From Protula sp. h YS-2021 (lineage: Eukaryota; Annelida; Polychaeta; Sabellida; Serpulidae): a stretch of 64,000 nt of DNA. Below, piece by piece: positions 44,901-52,891 of this stretch. A program made the translations under genes and the position numbers. The stretch spans positions 4,167,646 to 4,231,645 of the forward strand of contig OX457034.1 in assembly GCA_949752745.1 (NCBI GenBank), given 5' to 3'. Numbering within the stretch: the first letter of the stretch is position 1; every line of letters starts with the position of its first letter. Below the pieces are notes generated by a model that worked only from the letters and a program-made list of their open reading frames with translations, had not been told where the DNA came from and searched no databases.

Positions 44901-45864
44901 CCTAAACAAAGCGACACCTGTGCTTCGCCCACGCTCCCGTGTTTCGTTCATTTTCTTGTCCTTTTGGTCCGCAAATATCACTCAAACAATTAGTTTTTTT
45001 TTTTACTTTATTATATGTATTTTTTCTTTTAGTGAACAATGGCCAATAAAGTACATGGTTTTCAAAATTATTCAGAGCAGTTTAATCACTTGAGAGAGGC
45101 GTGTGTGTAACACGTGCCATACGTATTTTTAACACGTGCTTCGCGTACTTGTAACACGTGCAACGCGTGATTTTTAACAAGTGCCATGCGTATATTTTAA
45201 CGTGCCGTGCGTATTTGTCACACGTGCTATGCGTATCCGTCACACGTGCCATGCGTATTTGTCACACATACCATGCGTATTTGTTACACGTGCCATGCGT
45301 ATTTGGCACACGTGCCATGCGTATTTGTCACACGTGCTATGCGTATGTCACACGTGCCATGCGTATTTGTCACATGTGCCATGCGTATTTGTCACACGTG
45401 CTATGCGCATTTCCCACACGTGCCATGCGTATTTGTCACACGTGCCATGCGTATTTGTTACACGTGCCATGCGTATTTGTCACACGTGCTATGCGTATCT
45501 GTCACACGTGCCATGCGTATCTGTCACATGTGCTATTCGTATTTGTCACACGTGCCATGCGTATTTGTTACACGTGCTACGCGTATTTTGGCACACGGGT
45601 GCCGCGCTTTTTTGACCACGCGCCATGCAGCACGTGTTGTTTTAACACCTGTGTATATATAGTCGAGCACGAGGGAGAGCGTTTGCGCGTCCATTTCCTT
45701 CAGTCTGACGCGGCCTTGCTGATTCTCCACCAAGTTATTGTTGAACATCGCCATAAAGTAAGGACTGGAGATGGCCAGGACGTTCTTGTGGCACGGGAAC
45801 TCGGCGCCCCCCGCCATGAGAACCACGTCCGTGAATTCTTTGTTCTCGTAGAGCGCCGCGAAGC
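29830..45864 (-). CDS. Kelch-like (BTB-BACK-kelch) protein, ten exons, start exon missing
   Basis: Predicted substrate adaptor of a Cullin-3 ubiquitin ligase. The BTB domain would bind Cul3 and dimerise, and the kelch propeller would bind substrate. Ten exons A-J join in phase with GT-AG borders into about 581 codons: 45649-45864, 44723-44901, 43517-43639, 41770-41973, 40198-40387, 35208-35400, 33669-33866, 32576-32676, 32054-32191 and 29830-30032. BTB spans exons A-B, BACK B-E and six kelch blades E-J (for example LFAVGG, YVFGG, YVIGG and VMVVGG). Full-length family members have about 570-620 residues, so only the N-terminal start is missing. It should lie above 45.9 kb but was not found. 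Subfamily was not resolved. The introns are dominated by minisatellites. No frameshift or stop was seen in the exons. Confidence 0.9.
30080..32035. repeat. 119/120-bp minisatellite filling intron I-J
   Basis: About 10.8 near-identical units from 30080 to 31370 with GTTCATGGCGGAGTACGCGG, AGGCCGTGCTAGGCAGGCC and TGGCAGGGTACTGGGACAG. Eroded relatives continue to 32035, where the 5' donor of exon I is only about 20 bp away. Array DNA takes up nearly all of the 2021-bp intron. Confidence 0.9.
32054..32191 (-). CDS. KLHL exon I: kelch blade 5
   Basis: Acceptor TTCTCACAG and donor CCG|GTCTGT; 138 bp. It encodes GGNSKVSAKW to PNALCGAG, including the blade core ASTEVFDPHTAQWSPGPEIP. The long insert KWRRELLPEHC lies in the blade loop. 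Confidence 0.9.
32192..32575 (-). other. KLHL intron H-I
   Basis: 384 bp, the only KLHL intron without a minisatellite. Nothing else is recognised in it. Confidence 0.7.
32576..32676 (-). CDS. KLHL exon H: kelch blade 4
   Basis: Acceptor TCTGTGGTAG and donor CATAG|GTGAGT; 101 bp. It encodes RYDPEENAWTELGAMATPRA and then GGVVFKNKIYVIG, a classic kelch blade. Confidence 0.92.
32727..33390. repeat. 38-bp minisatellite in intron G-H, split by a MITE
   Basis: Unit GAAGCGAGTGTCAAAGGTCA followed by ACACGGACTGATGAGCAT. About two and a half units lie at 32727-32816 and about five at 33205-33390. Between them is a 388-bp element, so the array existed before the insertion. Confidence 0.88.
32817..33204. 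mobile_element. 388-bp MITE-like element inside the minisatellite
   Basis: Terminal inverted repeats: CCCAGTAAGCACA at the left and the complement of CCCGGTAAGCACA at the right. The array unit is interrupted exactly, with only AA duplicated at the junction. The inside is composed almost wholly of short CCCA...TGGG inverted words (for example CCCATGTGGGAT and CCCACCCGGG). No coding capacity. Confidence 0.75.
33669..33866 (-). CDS. KLHL exon G: kelch blade 3
   Basis: Acceptor TTCTGTCCAG and donor TTCAG|GTTTGG; 198 bp. It encodes VLFAVGGQSEADLLTSVEKY, then the SNAWTEVCPMPRPL core and GKLYVFGG, the best-conserved blade. Confidence 0.92.
34094..34435. repeat. 10-bp minisatellite in intron F-G
   Basis: The unit GTAACAGTAT varies to GTAACAGCAT and GTAACAGCAC, about 33 copies. 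The two variants are mixed without a clear period. Confidence 0.88.
34697..35078. repeat. 21-bp minisatellite in intron F-G
   Basis: The unit AGTCAAGTACACACTTTCAG is repeated about 18 times with a TTTTGG variant for TTTCAG. The 21-bp period keeps frames open (193 codons on +, 114 on -), giving a heptapeptide repeat that is not a protein. It ends 130 bp from the exon F donor. Confidence 0.9.
35208..35400 (-). CDS. KLHL exon F: kelch blade 2
   Basis: Acceptor CTTTTGTAG and donor GACGG|GTGAGC; 193 bp. It encodes ACITGDNQIFLAGG through FLYDRHFGSWQVKAKMHHGR to FSLVMVDG. Confidence 0.92.
35466..35920. mobile_element. 455-bp MITE with about 75-bp inverted termini
   Basis: The left end starts GTTACAGAGGATCTGTG and AATTAGGGATTTCATGAAA. 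The right end, read on the other strand, starts GTTACAGGGAATCTGTG with the same AATTAGGGATTTCATGAAA. It is bordered by (AT)n on the left and (AC)n(AT)n on the right (35921-35967). The interior has no coding frame of note. Confidence 0.8.
35968..36760 (-). mobile_element. Pogo/Tigger-type transposon remnant, copy 1
   Basis: The left end reads CAGGGGCCCCTCGTTAATTC. An internal minus-strand frame (36157-36456) contains KRKHNDYTMNLKFKVLQQI, the start of a CENP-B-like helix-turn-helix DNA-binding domain of pogo-family transposases. The frame runs out after about 40 residues of similarity, and the catalytic domain is absent. The right end (about 36660-36750) has matching AATTCGTAC words but the outermost terminus is lost. 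Confidence 0.7.
36765..37130. repeat. Tandem of GGTGGTCGCTACAAACAGG units
   Basis: Five to six units of about 55 bp with GTCAGGAAGGTGGTCGCTAC, AAACAGGTTTTACCGTAGCC and a T-run. Single copies recur at 37698-37760 and 52700-52860. ACAGGTTTTACTGTA resembles a pogo/mariner terminal sequence, so this may be an array of transposon ends. Confidence 0.7.
37131..38295. other. KLHL intron E-F, low-complexity part
   Basis: No exon seen. It contains C-runs at about 37624-37640 and 37961-37978 and one GGTTTTATTGCACGT-type repeat copy near 37720. Confidence 0.55.
38300..38850 (+). mobile_element. Dispersed repeat with (ACCG)n and a terminal hairpin
   Basis: Two direct internal copies (about 38335 and 38608) contain AAGAGCTGAAGTCCAGTTGG, GGACGAACCT and GATATCGTGTTAACA. 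It ends CAGACCGACCGACC, then CACAGGTTCTACCTGTGGGG and AATAAATAAATAA. A related copy is at 50175-50412. It probably belongs with the hairpin-led non-autonomous elements of this genome. Confidence 0.65.
38851..39335. other. KLHL intron E-F, unique-looking part
   Basis: No feature recognised. Confidence 0.5.
39340..39885. repeat. About 30-bp C-rich minisatellite in intron E-F
   Basis: The unit is CCCCCGCATCTTACCACTGC followed by TTATCCCCCCT, about 18 copies with C-run length changes. On the transcript strand every unit carries AGTGGTAAGATG, which resembles a 5' splice donor. Confidence 0.88.
40198..40387 (-). CDS. KLHL exon E: end of BACK, kelch blade 1
   Basis: Donor CCTG|GTACAC; 190 bp; joins exon D in phase 0. 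It encodes NRVEEIDLNFVPRRGMESVR, GVVVMANPHNEEASRKF and QSVYMP. The acceptor TTTCTAG and the first roughly 35 bp of the exon are the last copy of the minisatellite at 40380-40790, so the splice acceptor lies inside array DNA. Confidence 0.88.
40370..40790. repeat. 40-bp minisatellite containing the exon E acceptor
   Basis: About ten copies. On the transcript strand the unit reads CGTGTTTCTAGAATCGAGTG then GAAGAAATCGACGTGAATTT, that is, the exon E acceptor and its first coding bases. Copies at about 40541, 40621, 40661, 40701 and 40741 keep TTTCTAG. Copies at about 40421, 40461, 40501 and 40581 have TTTCTCG and have lost the AG. Confidence 0.92.
40800..41110 (-). other. KLHL intron D-E, spacer between two arrays
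   Basis: AT-rich sequence with fading copies of the 40-bp unit at its left edge. Confidence 0.55.
41115..41775. repeat. About 62-bp minisatellite carrying exon D end and donor
   Basis: Read on the transcript strand, units contain TACCCCATGCTGAAAGTAAG and TGTGCTGAAAGTAAGTATCA. The real exon D ends TACCATATGCTGAAA with donor GTAAGTATG. About 17 donor-like CTGAAAGTAAG copies lie at about 41229-41750, two per unit. The part before 41229 is more eroded. Confidence 0.92.
41770..41973 (-). CDS. KLHL exon D: BACK domain
   Basis: Acceptor TTTTTAG and donor CTGAAA|GTAAGTATG; 204 bp, phase 0 at both ends. It encodes IVFEACLSWLNYSLEER, then VMRHVRFVNISCYYF and MAEIRDKVKYYHMLK, typical of the BACK region of KLHL proteins. 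Its last bases and donor are repeated downstream in the 41115-41775 array. Confidence 0.92.
42105..43366. repeat. 79-bp minisatellite in intron C-D, 16 copies
   Basis: The unit contains TCAGACCCTCAGAAAGGAGT, CGCGGCGGGATCGCGTGGTC and GTGGTGGCTCAGTGAGGTCG. Sixteen units of 79 bp fill 1262 bp. On the transcript strand each unit begins GACGACCTCA, ten bases matching the QDDDL coding stretch of exon C, and the array abuts a partial copy of that exon. Confidence 0.93.
43367..43430 (-). pseudogene. Partial duplicate of KLHL exon C
   Basis: About 64 bp match 43541-43604 and encode EFLALPCEELVELVQDDDL with one residue change from exon C. It is not bordered by splice sites and runs directly into the 79-bp array. 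It is an exon fragment captured in the intron. Confidence 0.88.
43517..43639 (-). CDS. KLHL exon C: BACK domain start
   Basis: Acceptor TTTTGGCAG and donor GCAG|GTGTGTGTG; 123 bp, phase 0 at both ends. It encodes AKQIINKQFGVLCLEHEFLA and LPCEKLVELVQDDDLSVRN. The donor runs straight into a (GT)n microsatellite. Confidence 0.92.
43640..44030 (-). other. KLHL intron B-C, unique part
   Basis: A minus-strand frame (43776-44024) overlaps this part but resembles nothing known. It is not called. Confidence 0.5.
44032..44750. repeat. 61-67-bp minisatellite carrying exon B end and donor
   Basis: About eleven copies. On the transcript strand each reads CATCAGTGCGACACGCTGGC then ACAGAAGGTGAGGGGAGGTG: the last 27 coding bases of exon B, its GTGAGG donor and a G-rich intron piece. 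The copy nearest the exon is the real border at 44723. Nearly all duplicate donors are intact; those at about 44342 and 44396 are damaged. Confidence 0.93.
44723..44901 (-). CDS. KLHL exon B: BTB end, start of BACK
   Basis: Acceptor TTGTTTAG and donor CAGAAG|GTGAGG; 179 bp; joins exon A by a phase-1 intron. It encodes EVVLTEETVQNLLSAANLFQ and LRSGCADYMIKH, the Cul3-binding end of BTB, to ARAHQCDTLAQK. The last 27 bases plus donor are multiplied downstream. Confidence 0.93.
44940..45100 (-). other. KLHL intron A-B, unique part
   Basis: AT-rich, nothing recognised. Confidence 0.5.
45105..45600. repeat. 21/22-bp minisatellite in intron A-B
   Basis: The unit is CGTATTTGTCACACGTGCCA plus TG, about 22 copies with TTACACGTG and TTTTTAACACGTG variants. 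On the transcript strand the variant CACGTGTTAAAAATACG resembles the sequence just after the exon A donor (GTGTTAAAACAACACGTG), so it may also have started there. That link is weaker than for the three arrays above. Confidence 0.85.
45649..45864 (-). CDS. KLHL exon A: BTB domain
   Basis: Donor TACACAG|GTGTTA; 216 bp if the acceptor is GACTTCAG at 45865-45866. It encodes FAALYENKEFTDVVLMAGG, FPCHKNVLAISSPYFMAMF and LDYIYTG, core BTB motifs. The frame stays open upstream to about 45919, reading PTNACLTSGF, so the exon may extend further and the acceptor may lie near or inside the 40-bp array. Confidence 0.88.
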
Positions 45865-45902
45865 CTGAAGTCAAACACGCATTTGTAGGGGAAAACCGAC
45901 TC

Positions 45903-46220
45903 CACAAAAACCTTGACAAAGGCGCACATCGTACAGTTAGGTCACAAAAACCTTAACAAAGGCGCACATCGTACAGTTAGGTCACAAAAACCTTAACAAA
46001 GGCGCACATCGTACAGTTAGGTCACAAAAACCTTGACAAAGGCGCACATCGTACAGTTAGGTCACAAAAACCTTAACAAAGGCGCACATCGTACAGTCAG
46101 GTCACAAAAACCTTGACAAAGGCGCACATCGTACAGTTAGGTCACAAAAACCTTGACAAAGGCGCACATCGTACAGTTAGGTCACAAAAACCTTAACAAA
46201 GGCGCACATCGTACAGTTAG
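45903..46220. repeat. 40-bp minisatellite upstream of the BTB exon, eight copies
   Basis: The unit is CACAAAAACCTTGACAAAGG followed by CGCACATCGTACAGTTAGGT, with only A/G and T/C changes between copies. On the transcript strand each unit has GACCTAACTG, a branch-point-like CTAAC, and the array ends about 40 bp before the proposed exon A acceptor. Confidence 0.9.
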
Positions 46221-47330
46221 CTTTCTCTGTGTTGCTTCATGGCCACTGCTGTCACGACTTGAGTTTCAGAAGAACTTTTCCCGCCAAAAACACAGCAAAA
46301 ATGCGAGTAAAACAAACCATTAAACAGCGTGTTGTGTTTGGCCTTTCTAGATTTGAACTTACCACAGGGATGATCTCCCAAACATCGGAGTCACACACAA
46401 AATTAAATTCTTTAAACACAAGCACCATTCACATCTGCTGTACCTGTATGTCTGACAGTAACCTGGCATCGCCTGCCACATTTCAGTGGTACTCTACATT
46501 GGGTATTTTAACTTCTGTTTTGCGTGGGGGAGGGCGAGGGGCTTGGGACAGAATTCCATACCACACCTCCAAACCGCCATACGGAAATCAGGTTTTCGCC
46601 AGGCCGATGGCTTTTCATTTAATATTGATAGGGAATGCAATAAGCTTCGGATGTGACAGAAGTGAAGTCTGTTTGTATCGCTTCACACAACATTGCCCCA
46701 TTTCAAACTATCATCAGCCCGCCCTGGAATGTGGTAATTTTCTTCCGAAAACAATGTAGTTTATGAGAAGTGCCGCTGTATTCCTATCGCTAACACAGTT
46801 AAGGTTTACTGGTATGACAGTTATATGGAAATTATATCGCAACCTTTTAGGAGAGACAGGGCCCGCATGCTGTCAGAAAATCGGTGCTGCTCCCCGGCGA
46901 GGCCGTCTGACTGGGGAGACGTGGCACTCCCTCGCTCTCCGCCCATCCGCAACTAAAAACCGAAAGCTACATGTGTCAAATTCAAGATATGCAGCAAATC
47001 CGCACGCAGCTACAGGAGGGGAGGGGGCGGGGCTTGAATAAAAGACGAGCGCCAAGTGTCTTTTAAATGTTTGCACTGGTTTGGGTTCAAAATACGCGTG
47101 GTTTGTTGAGCGGCAAGTGCACAACATCAGTGTGCCTGAAAAAATCAGACATTTGTATTAACCAGAAAAACCGATAGAGAAAAACCGCGGTATTTTCGGG
47201 TTTTTTTTTTTTTTTTGCAGTTTAATTTTTTCACTGATAACAGAAGTTATAAAATAAAGTACTGCTTCACGCTTTTTAAAGAAAAACATGTAAATTTTGA
47301 GAACTTACACTCGACATCGTAATGTGAACT
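46221..47330. other. No exon recognised; first KLHL exon could lie here or further right
   Basis: The longest frame (46229-46759, +) is not recognisable and is on the opposite strand. A poly(T) run lies at 47200-47216. No credible N-terminal KLHL exon was found on the minus strand. Confidence 0.45.
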
Positions 47331-47334
47331 GTTC

Positions 47335-49254
47335 CCTGAGCGGGGATCCTTTTGAACAATTCCGTACCCTTTTTTTAGACGTTCCGCACCCTTTGTTATT
47401 TTCAGCGTTTTCATCGACTAAAATATTGTTTATTTCAGTTCATTATTATTTTTCGATAAAAAAAGATTTTGCACTACGATCAACTGTACATTATCTGATA
47501 AATTTTCAAATTGAGTTCTGAAGAAAAGAGCAAAGTTTGCGTTTCGACGACTTAACAAGCTGATTGCAATCAACAACATTGAGGCGAACGTGTGATCACT
47601 TCAATTTCTCCCGAATTGAATGCAATTTCAATATACTGAAGGATTTCATATTCCGACCAGGGCTGGAAAAAAATCCGATTTTTTCAAAAGAAATCATGAT
47701 TTTTGATTTTTTTTATAAAATCTGATTTTTTTAATGTTTTTGATTTAAATCAAACTGAAAAAAACCCGACAAAATATCCAAAAGCGCCACCTTTTAACAG
47801 TTAATTGAAGACTCGCAACACTCTCTTGTACTACAAAAACATTTATATTTCACAAAATCTGTGACAACGGTCCTCACTTTTCAAATGTTCAGATAACTGT
47901 CTTCAAGTTCAATTCTTCATTTATTGAGTGATCGGTAGCAAAACGCCAGTTTCCAGCCTTTTCCACTCCGAGGTTTGTTCAATCAACAGTCGAAAATGCA
48001 GTGATATGGGGGGGGGGAGATTTAAATAACCTCGCTCGACGCGTAACACTAATACTTTGTTTACAAGCACACGCGGTTGGGAGAAAGGACGGAGTACGTT
48101 GGAGATATCGATGCTACCGGGAGTTTCTGAAGATTAGTTTGCCATTACATATCTACTACAGAGTACTTGCTCAAACTATCATAAAAAATACTATGAGACT
48201 CAAGGGTTTCTTTTCAAACACCAAAGGCAGTTACCTGCTTAAGGCGTGCTGCCCCTAACTAAACGCCTTCTACCCACCTCTGAGGCTCATGTGCACTAAT
48301 AAGCGTACCATATGAAATGCCTTGTTTAAACAAAGGCGTCTCCAAGTGCCTTCAGTGAAACAGTCTGGATGACACACATTTTAAGTAGAAAAAAAATCAA
48401 CAAATTAAAAAAATCAAAAAAAATCAAAAATCATGATTTTTTTACGTTGATTTAAATCACGATTTAAATCATGATTTAAATCAACTGATTTAAATCATAC
48501 CAGCCCTGATTCCGACTTGAGTAAATCAGTCCGGTCCGAGTTAGTGCTGCCAGCAGGACATTGCACCGAATAAAACTTTGAACAATTGCAATTTACTGTG
48601 ATCACTGTGATCCCTAAACTAATCCTAACGGAGATCACTGCACCGCGGCATATCACCTCTGGTGTATAGCCTGTCTTAGTACATGTAATGCCTGTCTCTG
48701 GCGAGTAAATCCGTTTTGGGGGAGTAAGCCCTGTCTTTGGACGTTAAGTTATTGCCTCTGGGTATAAATGATGACTGCCATGATCTCTGTTAATCGTCTC
48801 CGTCATCAGATTAAATAGCATATTCTTAAGTTTTATTCAGTTCATTGTACTGCTGGAAGTATTTGCTCCGGACTGACTTACTCAACTCGTAATATCAAGT
48901 CCTTCAGCAGATTAAAATTGCAATCAATGCTGAAAAAGAGCTGATCGATCACACGTTCTTCTCAATGTTGGTCATCAAAACGCAAACTTCGCTGGTTTCT
49001 TCACTACTCAATTTGACAATTTATCGAATAATTTACAGCTGATAATGCTGCAAATCTATTGTCCCGAAAAACAAGGTTGAAAATGAAATGTAAAAAATAC
49101 AACTTGAAGAAAAGGCTGAAAATAAGAAAGGGTGCGGTTGGGCCAAATAGGGTGCGAAACGTCTTTTGGCAGTGTGCGGAACGTCCACTAAAAAGGTGCG
49201 GAAAGGCAGGGTACGAAAAGGAAAAGGTACGGAACGTCCAGGAACCCCCTCAGT
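47335..49254. mobile_element. Inverted-repeat element hosting a nested hAT copy
   Basis: The left part (about 47335-47620) and right part (about 48895-49254) are inverted copies. The ends read CCCTGAGCGGGGATCC and the complement of CACTGAGGGGGTTCC. Inside, GACGTTCCGCACCCTTT and AAAGTTTGCGTTT...CAACATTGAG...AACGTGTGATC recur in opposite orientation. Shorter GGTGCGGAA words repeat near the right end. No transposase frame was seen. Confidence 0.65.
47658..48508. mobile_element. 851-bp non-autonomous hAT element with 8-bp target duplication
   Basis: Termini CAGGGCTGGAA at the left and the complement of CAGGGCTGGTA at the right, with AT-rich GATTTAAATC subterminal repeats (GATTTTTTGATTT-like on the left). 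The flanking 8 bp ATTCCGAC occurs at 47650-47657 and again at 48509-48516, the hallmark of hAT insertion. The internal frame 48001-48258 is not a transposase. Confidence 0.88.
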
Positions 49255-49635
49255 GACATCAACGCTATGTTTCCTAAGTATAATTCAAGATTTAAAGCTT
49301 CTTATAATATGTGTAAAGGCGCTTTATTAATGGCGCTATAATTGAGAAACTCTGTAAATGTTCTTAAGTTAGAACAAAACTGAATAACTGCTATGTGATA
49401 TACTAAAAGTTAGGACAAAACTGTAATGATTGTTACAGGCTACACTATAAACACCATATTATTTAAAATAAGAATTCCGAAGCAAGCAGGCTATATAAAA
49501 TAACTTATTTTCTTTCCTTATACGTAATTAAAAATATGAAAAAATGGAAATACAAATAATTTTTTAAAACTTTTAAATTTCAATGTAAATTCAATTTTTC
49601 GATATTTTTTTCACTAAAAGATAAGAATTTACATT
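49255..49635. other. AT-rich spacer
   Basis: No feature recognised. Confidence 0.5.
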
Positions 49636-49637
49636 GT

Positions 49638-49800
49638 TAGTCCCCCGCCGCAGCGAAACGCGGCTTGGGGAACTATAGTTTTCGGATCTGTCTGTCTCTC
49701 CGTCAGTCTGTCTGTAGACACTTTTTTGCTAACACACTCAAGCCTACACTTCTTGGTCGATTGTCGAAATATCCCACCCCTCCCACCCCCTTTTCCACCG
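49638..49800 (+). repeat. Hairpin-led dispersed repeat fragment
   Basis: GTCCCCCGCCGC-AGCGAAA-CGCGGCTTGGGGAAC forms a hairpin, followed by CTGTCTGTCTCTCCGTCAGT. Same architecture as at 12705 but a different family; truncated by the next element. Confidence 0.6.
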
Positions 49801-49823
49801 CTTATAAATATAGATGAATATAC

Positions 49824-50175
49824 AGGGTCCACTCGTTAATTCGTTCTCGGTCAATTCGGTCCCTCGGCTAATTCGTACCAATTCCGTCGGTCCCGATTTG
49901 GGACCCATTCACTTCTATATAAAAGTACGAATTAACGAGGACTCGGATAATTCGTCCCAAAATTTACCCTCCATTATTTTCTACTCCGGTATTTTATCAA
50001 TACAGAGCCATACAGATTAGGCATGCCACACAGTTAAAACAACACGTGGTCAAGCATTTCAACTTGATAACTGGCATCAAAACGAAAACACAATGATTAC
50101 ACAATGAACCTTAAGTTCAAAGTGTTAAAGCAAATAACGAGTGGCTCAAAAACCAGAACTCAAATAATGACACGG
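49824..50175 (+). mobile_element. Pogo/Tigger-type transposon remnant, copy 2
   Basis: It starts after a TA with CAGGGTCCACTCGTTAATTC. The terminal and subterminal words match copy 1 at 35968 in opposite orientation. The start of the same CENP-B-like DNA-binding domain is present near 50080-50165, then the element is cut off at the next repeat. Confidence 0.7.
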
Positions 50176-50412
50176 CCATCAATAATCAATCAAGAGCTGA
50201 AATTTTCCAAGTCCAGCTGGTTCATTTTCCTTGGACGAAGCTGGCCCGTTTACAATACTGATCTGTGTTTGTTCCAATAGAAGCTACGTATCAAGTTTCA
50301 TTAAAATCCTTGCAGCAGTTTTAAGTCACCGTGTTAACAAGCTGTTATTGACAGACCGACACATGGTGGATCGCACATATTCCCCACAGGTTCCACCTGT
50401 GAGGAATAAATA
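50176..50412 (+). mobile_element. Second copy of the 38300-type repeat
   Basis: It shares AAGAGCTGAA, CAGCTGGTTCATTTTCCTTG, GACAGACCGACA and CCCACAGGTTCCACCTGTG, then ends in AATAAATAA. It appears inserted into or joined to the pogo remnant. Confidence 0.7.
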
Positions 50413-52690
50413 ATGGATTTTTTCATCTTATTCCATCGTATTCACAACCAGTCGAAGAACATGACACTATGTCCTTTATTTTATAATAACACAGGCCCTC
50501 GGACAGAATAGCCCAAGAATAGCTACGAATAGCCGCACTCATCAAAAAGAAATGTAGTGGGTTCTGTGCATAGCGTGGCATATTCCATGGCCAATCACTG
50601 CGGGTCGCAGCAACCAGAATAGCTACGAAAAATCGCAATTTGCTAAACTCCAAGCGATCTTTAATTTCGAGTCAAGTTCATGTAATGGGCAGCTGGTTTT
50701 TACTGTTCTTGTGTAAAAATGGTAGCAGCAGGCCTCTGCGTGAAGAACTTGTATGTGCAGAAAACTATAGGGTAATGCATTCATGGCTATTACTGGAAGA
50801 CAGGCCACACATAAACCTGGCCTTAATTGTTGAAACACTGCTGAATCAGGAATGGCATGTCAATGGTGTAACTTCAAAACATTTGCAATGTAACGGAATA
50901 AATTGGACATTATTAAAATGGGTTTCCAACACAAAAGTTATCATATCTATTTCAAAGTGATCTTGATATATTTCTCCATGTTTCTAAGTTTCTCTGCTTC
51001 TATGTTTATCACCCCGTCGAGATACGAGATACCCCCCCCCCCCCCAAAAAAAAAAAAAAAACTTTTTTGCGTAGATCTCGTACATACGAAACTGTGAATC
51101 CGCTTATACTTTATTAACGGGCCAATTATGATCGTATGTGAGTCACTACTGTATCTAACTGTTATGTTCTCATTTAATATGCAATTTATTCGCTTAGAAT
51201 GGTTGCTGCAGAAATTGTAAAAAGGTTTATTTTTAGAGCAACGGTTGCACTTAACAAAGGCTTTCGCATTATCGCCCATAATAAATTCAAATAAATATTT
51301 ACCATCGTTAACACCACTGCATCAGATCGAAAGCACTGTGAAAATAAGGTGCAAATCTTAATGATACCCAGTGTGTTAAATATTCCGACAATCCAACTGT
51401 TATATAATCAGGTTTTTGCTATTTCGATTTTGTTTATTTATATCTTTGAGAAGCTATGTGTCCAGTTGGTTTAGTAATAAGCCAATTCGCACTTTGACTT
51501 CTGCCGAAAAGTTTTTGTTTTTCGGTTGAATTCAGTTGGAATAAGGATATAAAGAAATGATAAAAAAGGCAAAAATCAACAAAATTCCATTTTGCCAGAA
51601 ACATATTTACATGTTTGTTCTTAAAGGGACTGAATAATATGTAAAATAGTTTTTAAAAGACGATATGACGGCTTTATGAAATTGAAAGTGTGCATGTTGA
51701 AAGAAAATTAGAATTGTGATGCTTTTCCTTATCACTTCTTATAATTTACCAAAAAAAAAAAAAGAAAAGAAAATGCAGTCGACACAACACCTCCACCGGA
51801 AAGATCCGAAAGTGCGAATTGGCTGATTTAATCGTAAGTCGTGACATGTTTTCAACACATGTTTGAAACGAGGCAAACCAGCGTGAGGGTCAAAATGAGG
51901 GCCCTTTTAGGAAACCTTTCCATACGTCAACCAGCAAATACGAATTAAGTACAAGACAATATGAAAATTCCTTTGGTGGTACATTACGCTGTTACCGCAA
52001 TAATTTCAAATTGACACCTTAGTCTTAAATTGGGAGATTCATCGACTAATCCCTGACTTGTTCTCTCGTTAGCAACAATTTATTTAACTATTGCATTAAA
52101 AGCTCAAAATAAGCAATTGCGATTTTCGAATATCGATGAGCTATATTTAATATCAACTACAGAGAACACTAACACTTGATAGAAACGGAACGACCAAATT
52201 CAGAGAAACCAGGGAGACCGAAAAATCCGCCATTTTTTAGAATAGATGGTAGACTGCAAAGAAAGGCACTATTTGTACCCAAATTTTATTGACATTAGCA
52301 GGCCAGTTTCTAATAAATCCGTGCGGACATATACATGAAACTAGAGCGACCAGTGCAGACACAACATAAGAGTGCAGGCTTATATCACACACTTTCAATC
52401 GACACCTATTAATTTTTTGTTTTTGTAAACAAAAACAAATGTTTCGGAGACATAACCGCCAATTCACTAGTAACCATTTTTCATTTTTCTGTTTCGCCCG
52501 ACAGGGTTGTCACATACTTTTATTTGAACGATTGTGTACCATTTTCAGAAAAATAAAAAATTTGCCTCATATAAACGAATTCCATGTAGTCGGAATGTGT
52601 ATCACTTTTATCCAATGTTTGAAGGGGGTGGTACGTAACTTGGATGAATTTTTGGTATTTCAATCCTATTTTCTATACTAGTTTAGATTT
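50413..52690. other. No gene recognised
   Basis: AT-rich DNA. It contains a C-run followed by an A-run at about 51032-51060 and an A-run at 51752-51770. No frame resembles a known protein and no array was noticed. Confidence 0.5.
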
Positions 52691-52891
52691 AGGTGTTTTA
52701 TCTGGGCCTAGAAGGTGGTCATTTAAGAAGTTGTACTGTATGTCTCTTTGTCCGGTTCCAGATGTTGGTCGTTAAAACAGGTTTTACTGTACGTCCTTTT
52801 TTTGCCGACTTTGAAGTTGGTCGTCTAGAAGGTGGTCAAGACAAGCAGGTTTTACATACAAATTTTTCATCCTTGAAGGTGGAGTTACAAC

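Noticed and set aside
45158..45868. 236-codon plus-strand frame
   Set aside because: It is antisense to the BTB exon and the 21-bp array.
46229..46759. 176-codon plus-strand frame as a possible gene
   Set aside because: No recognised domain, no splice partners, and mixed composition. A real small gene cannot be excluded.
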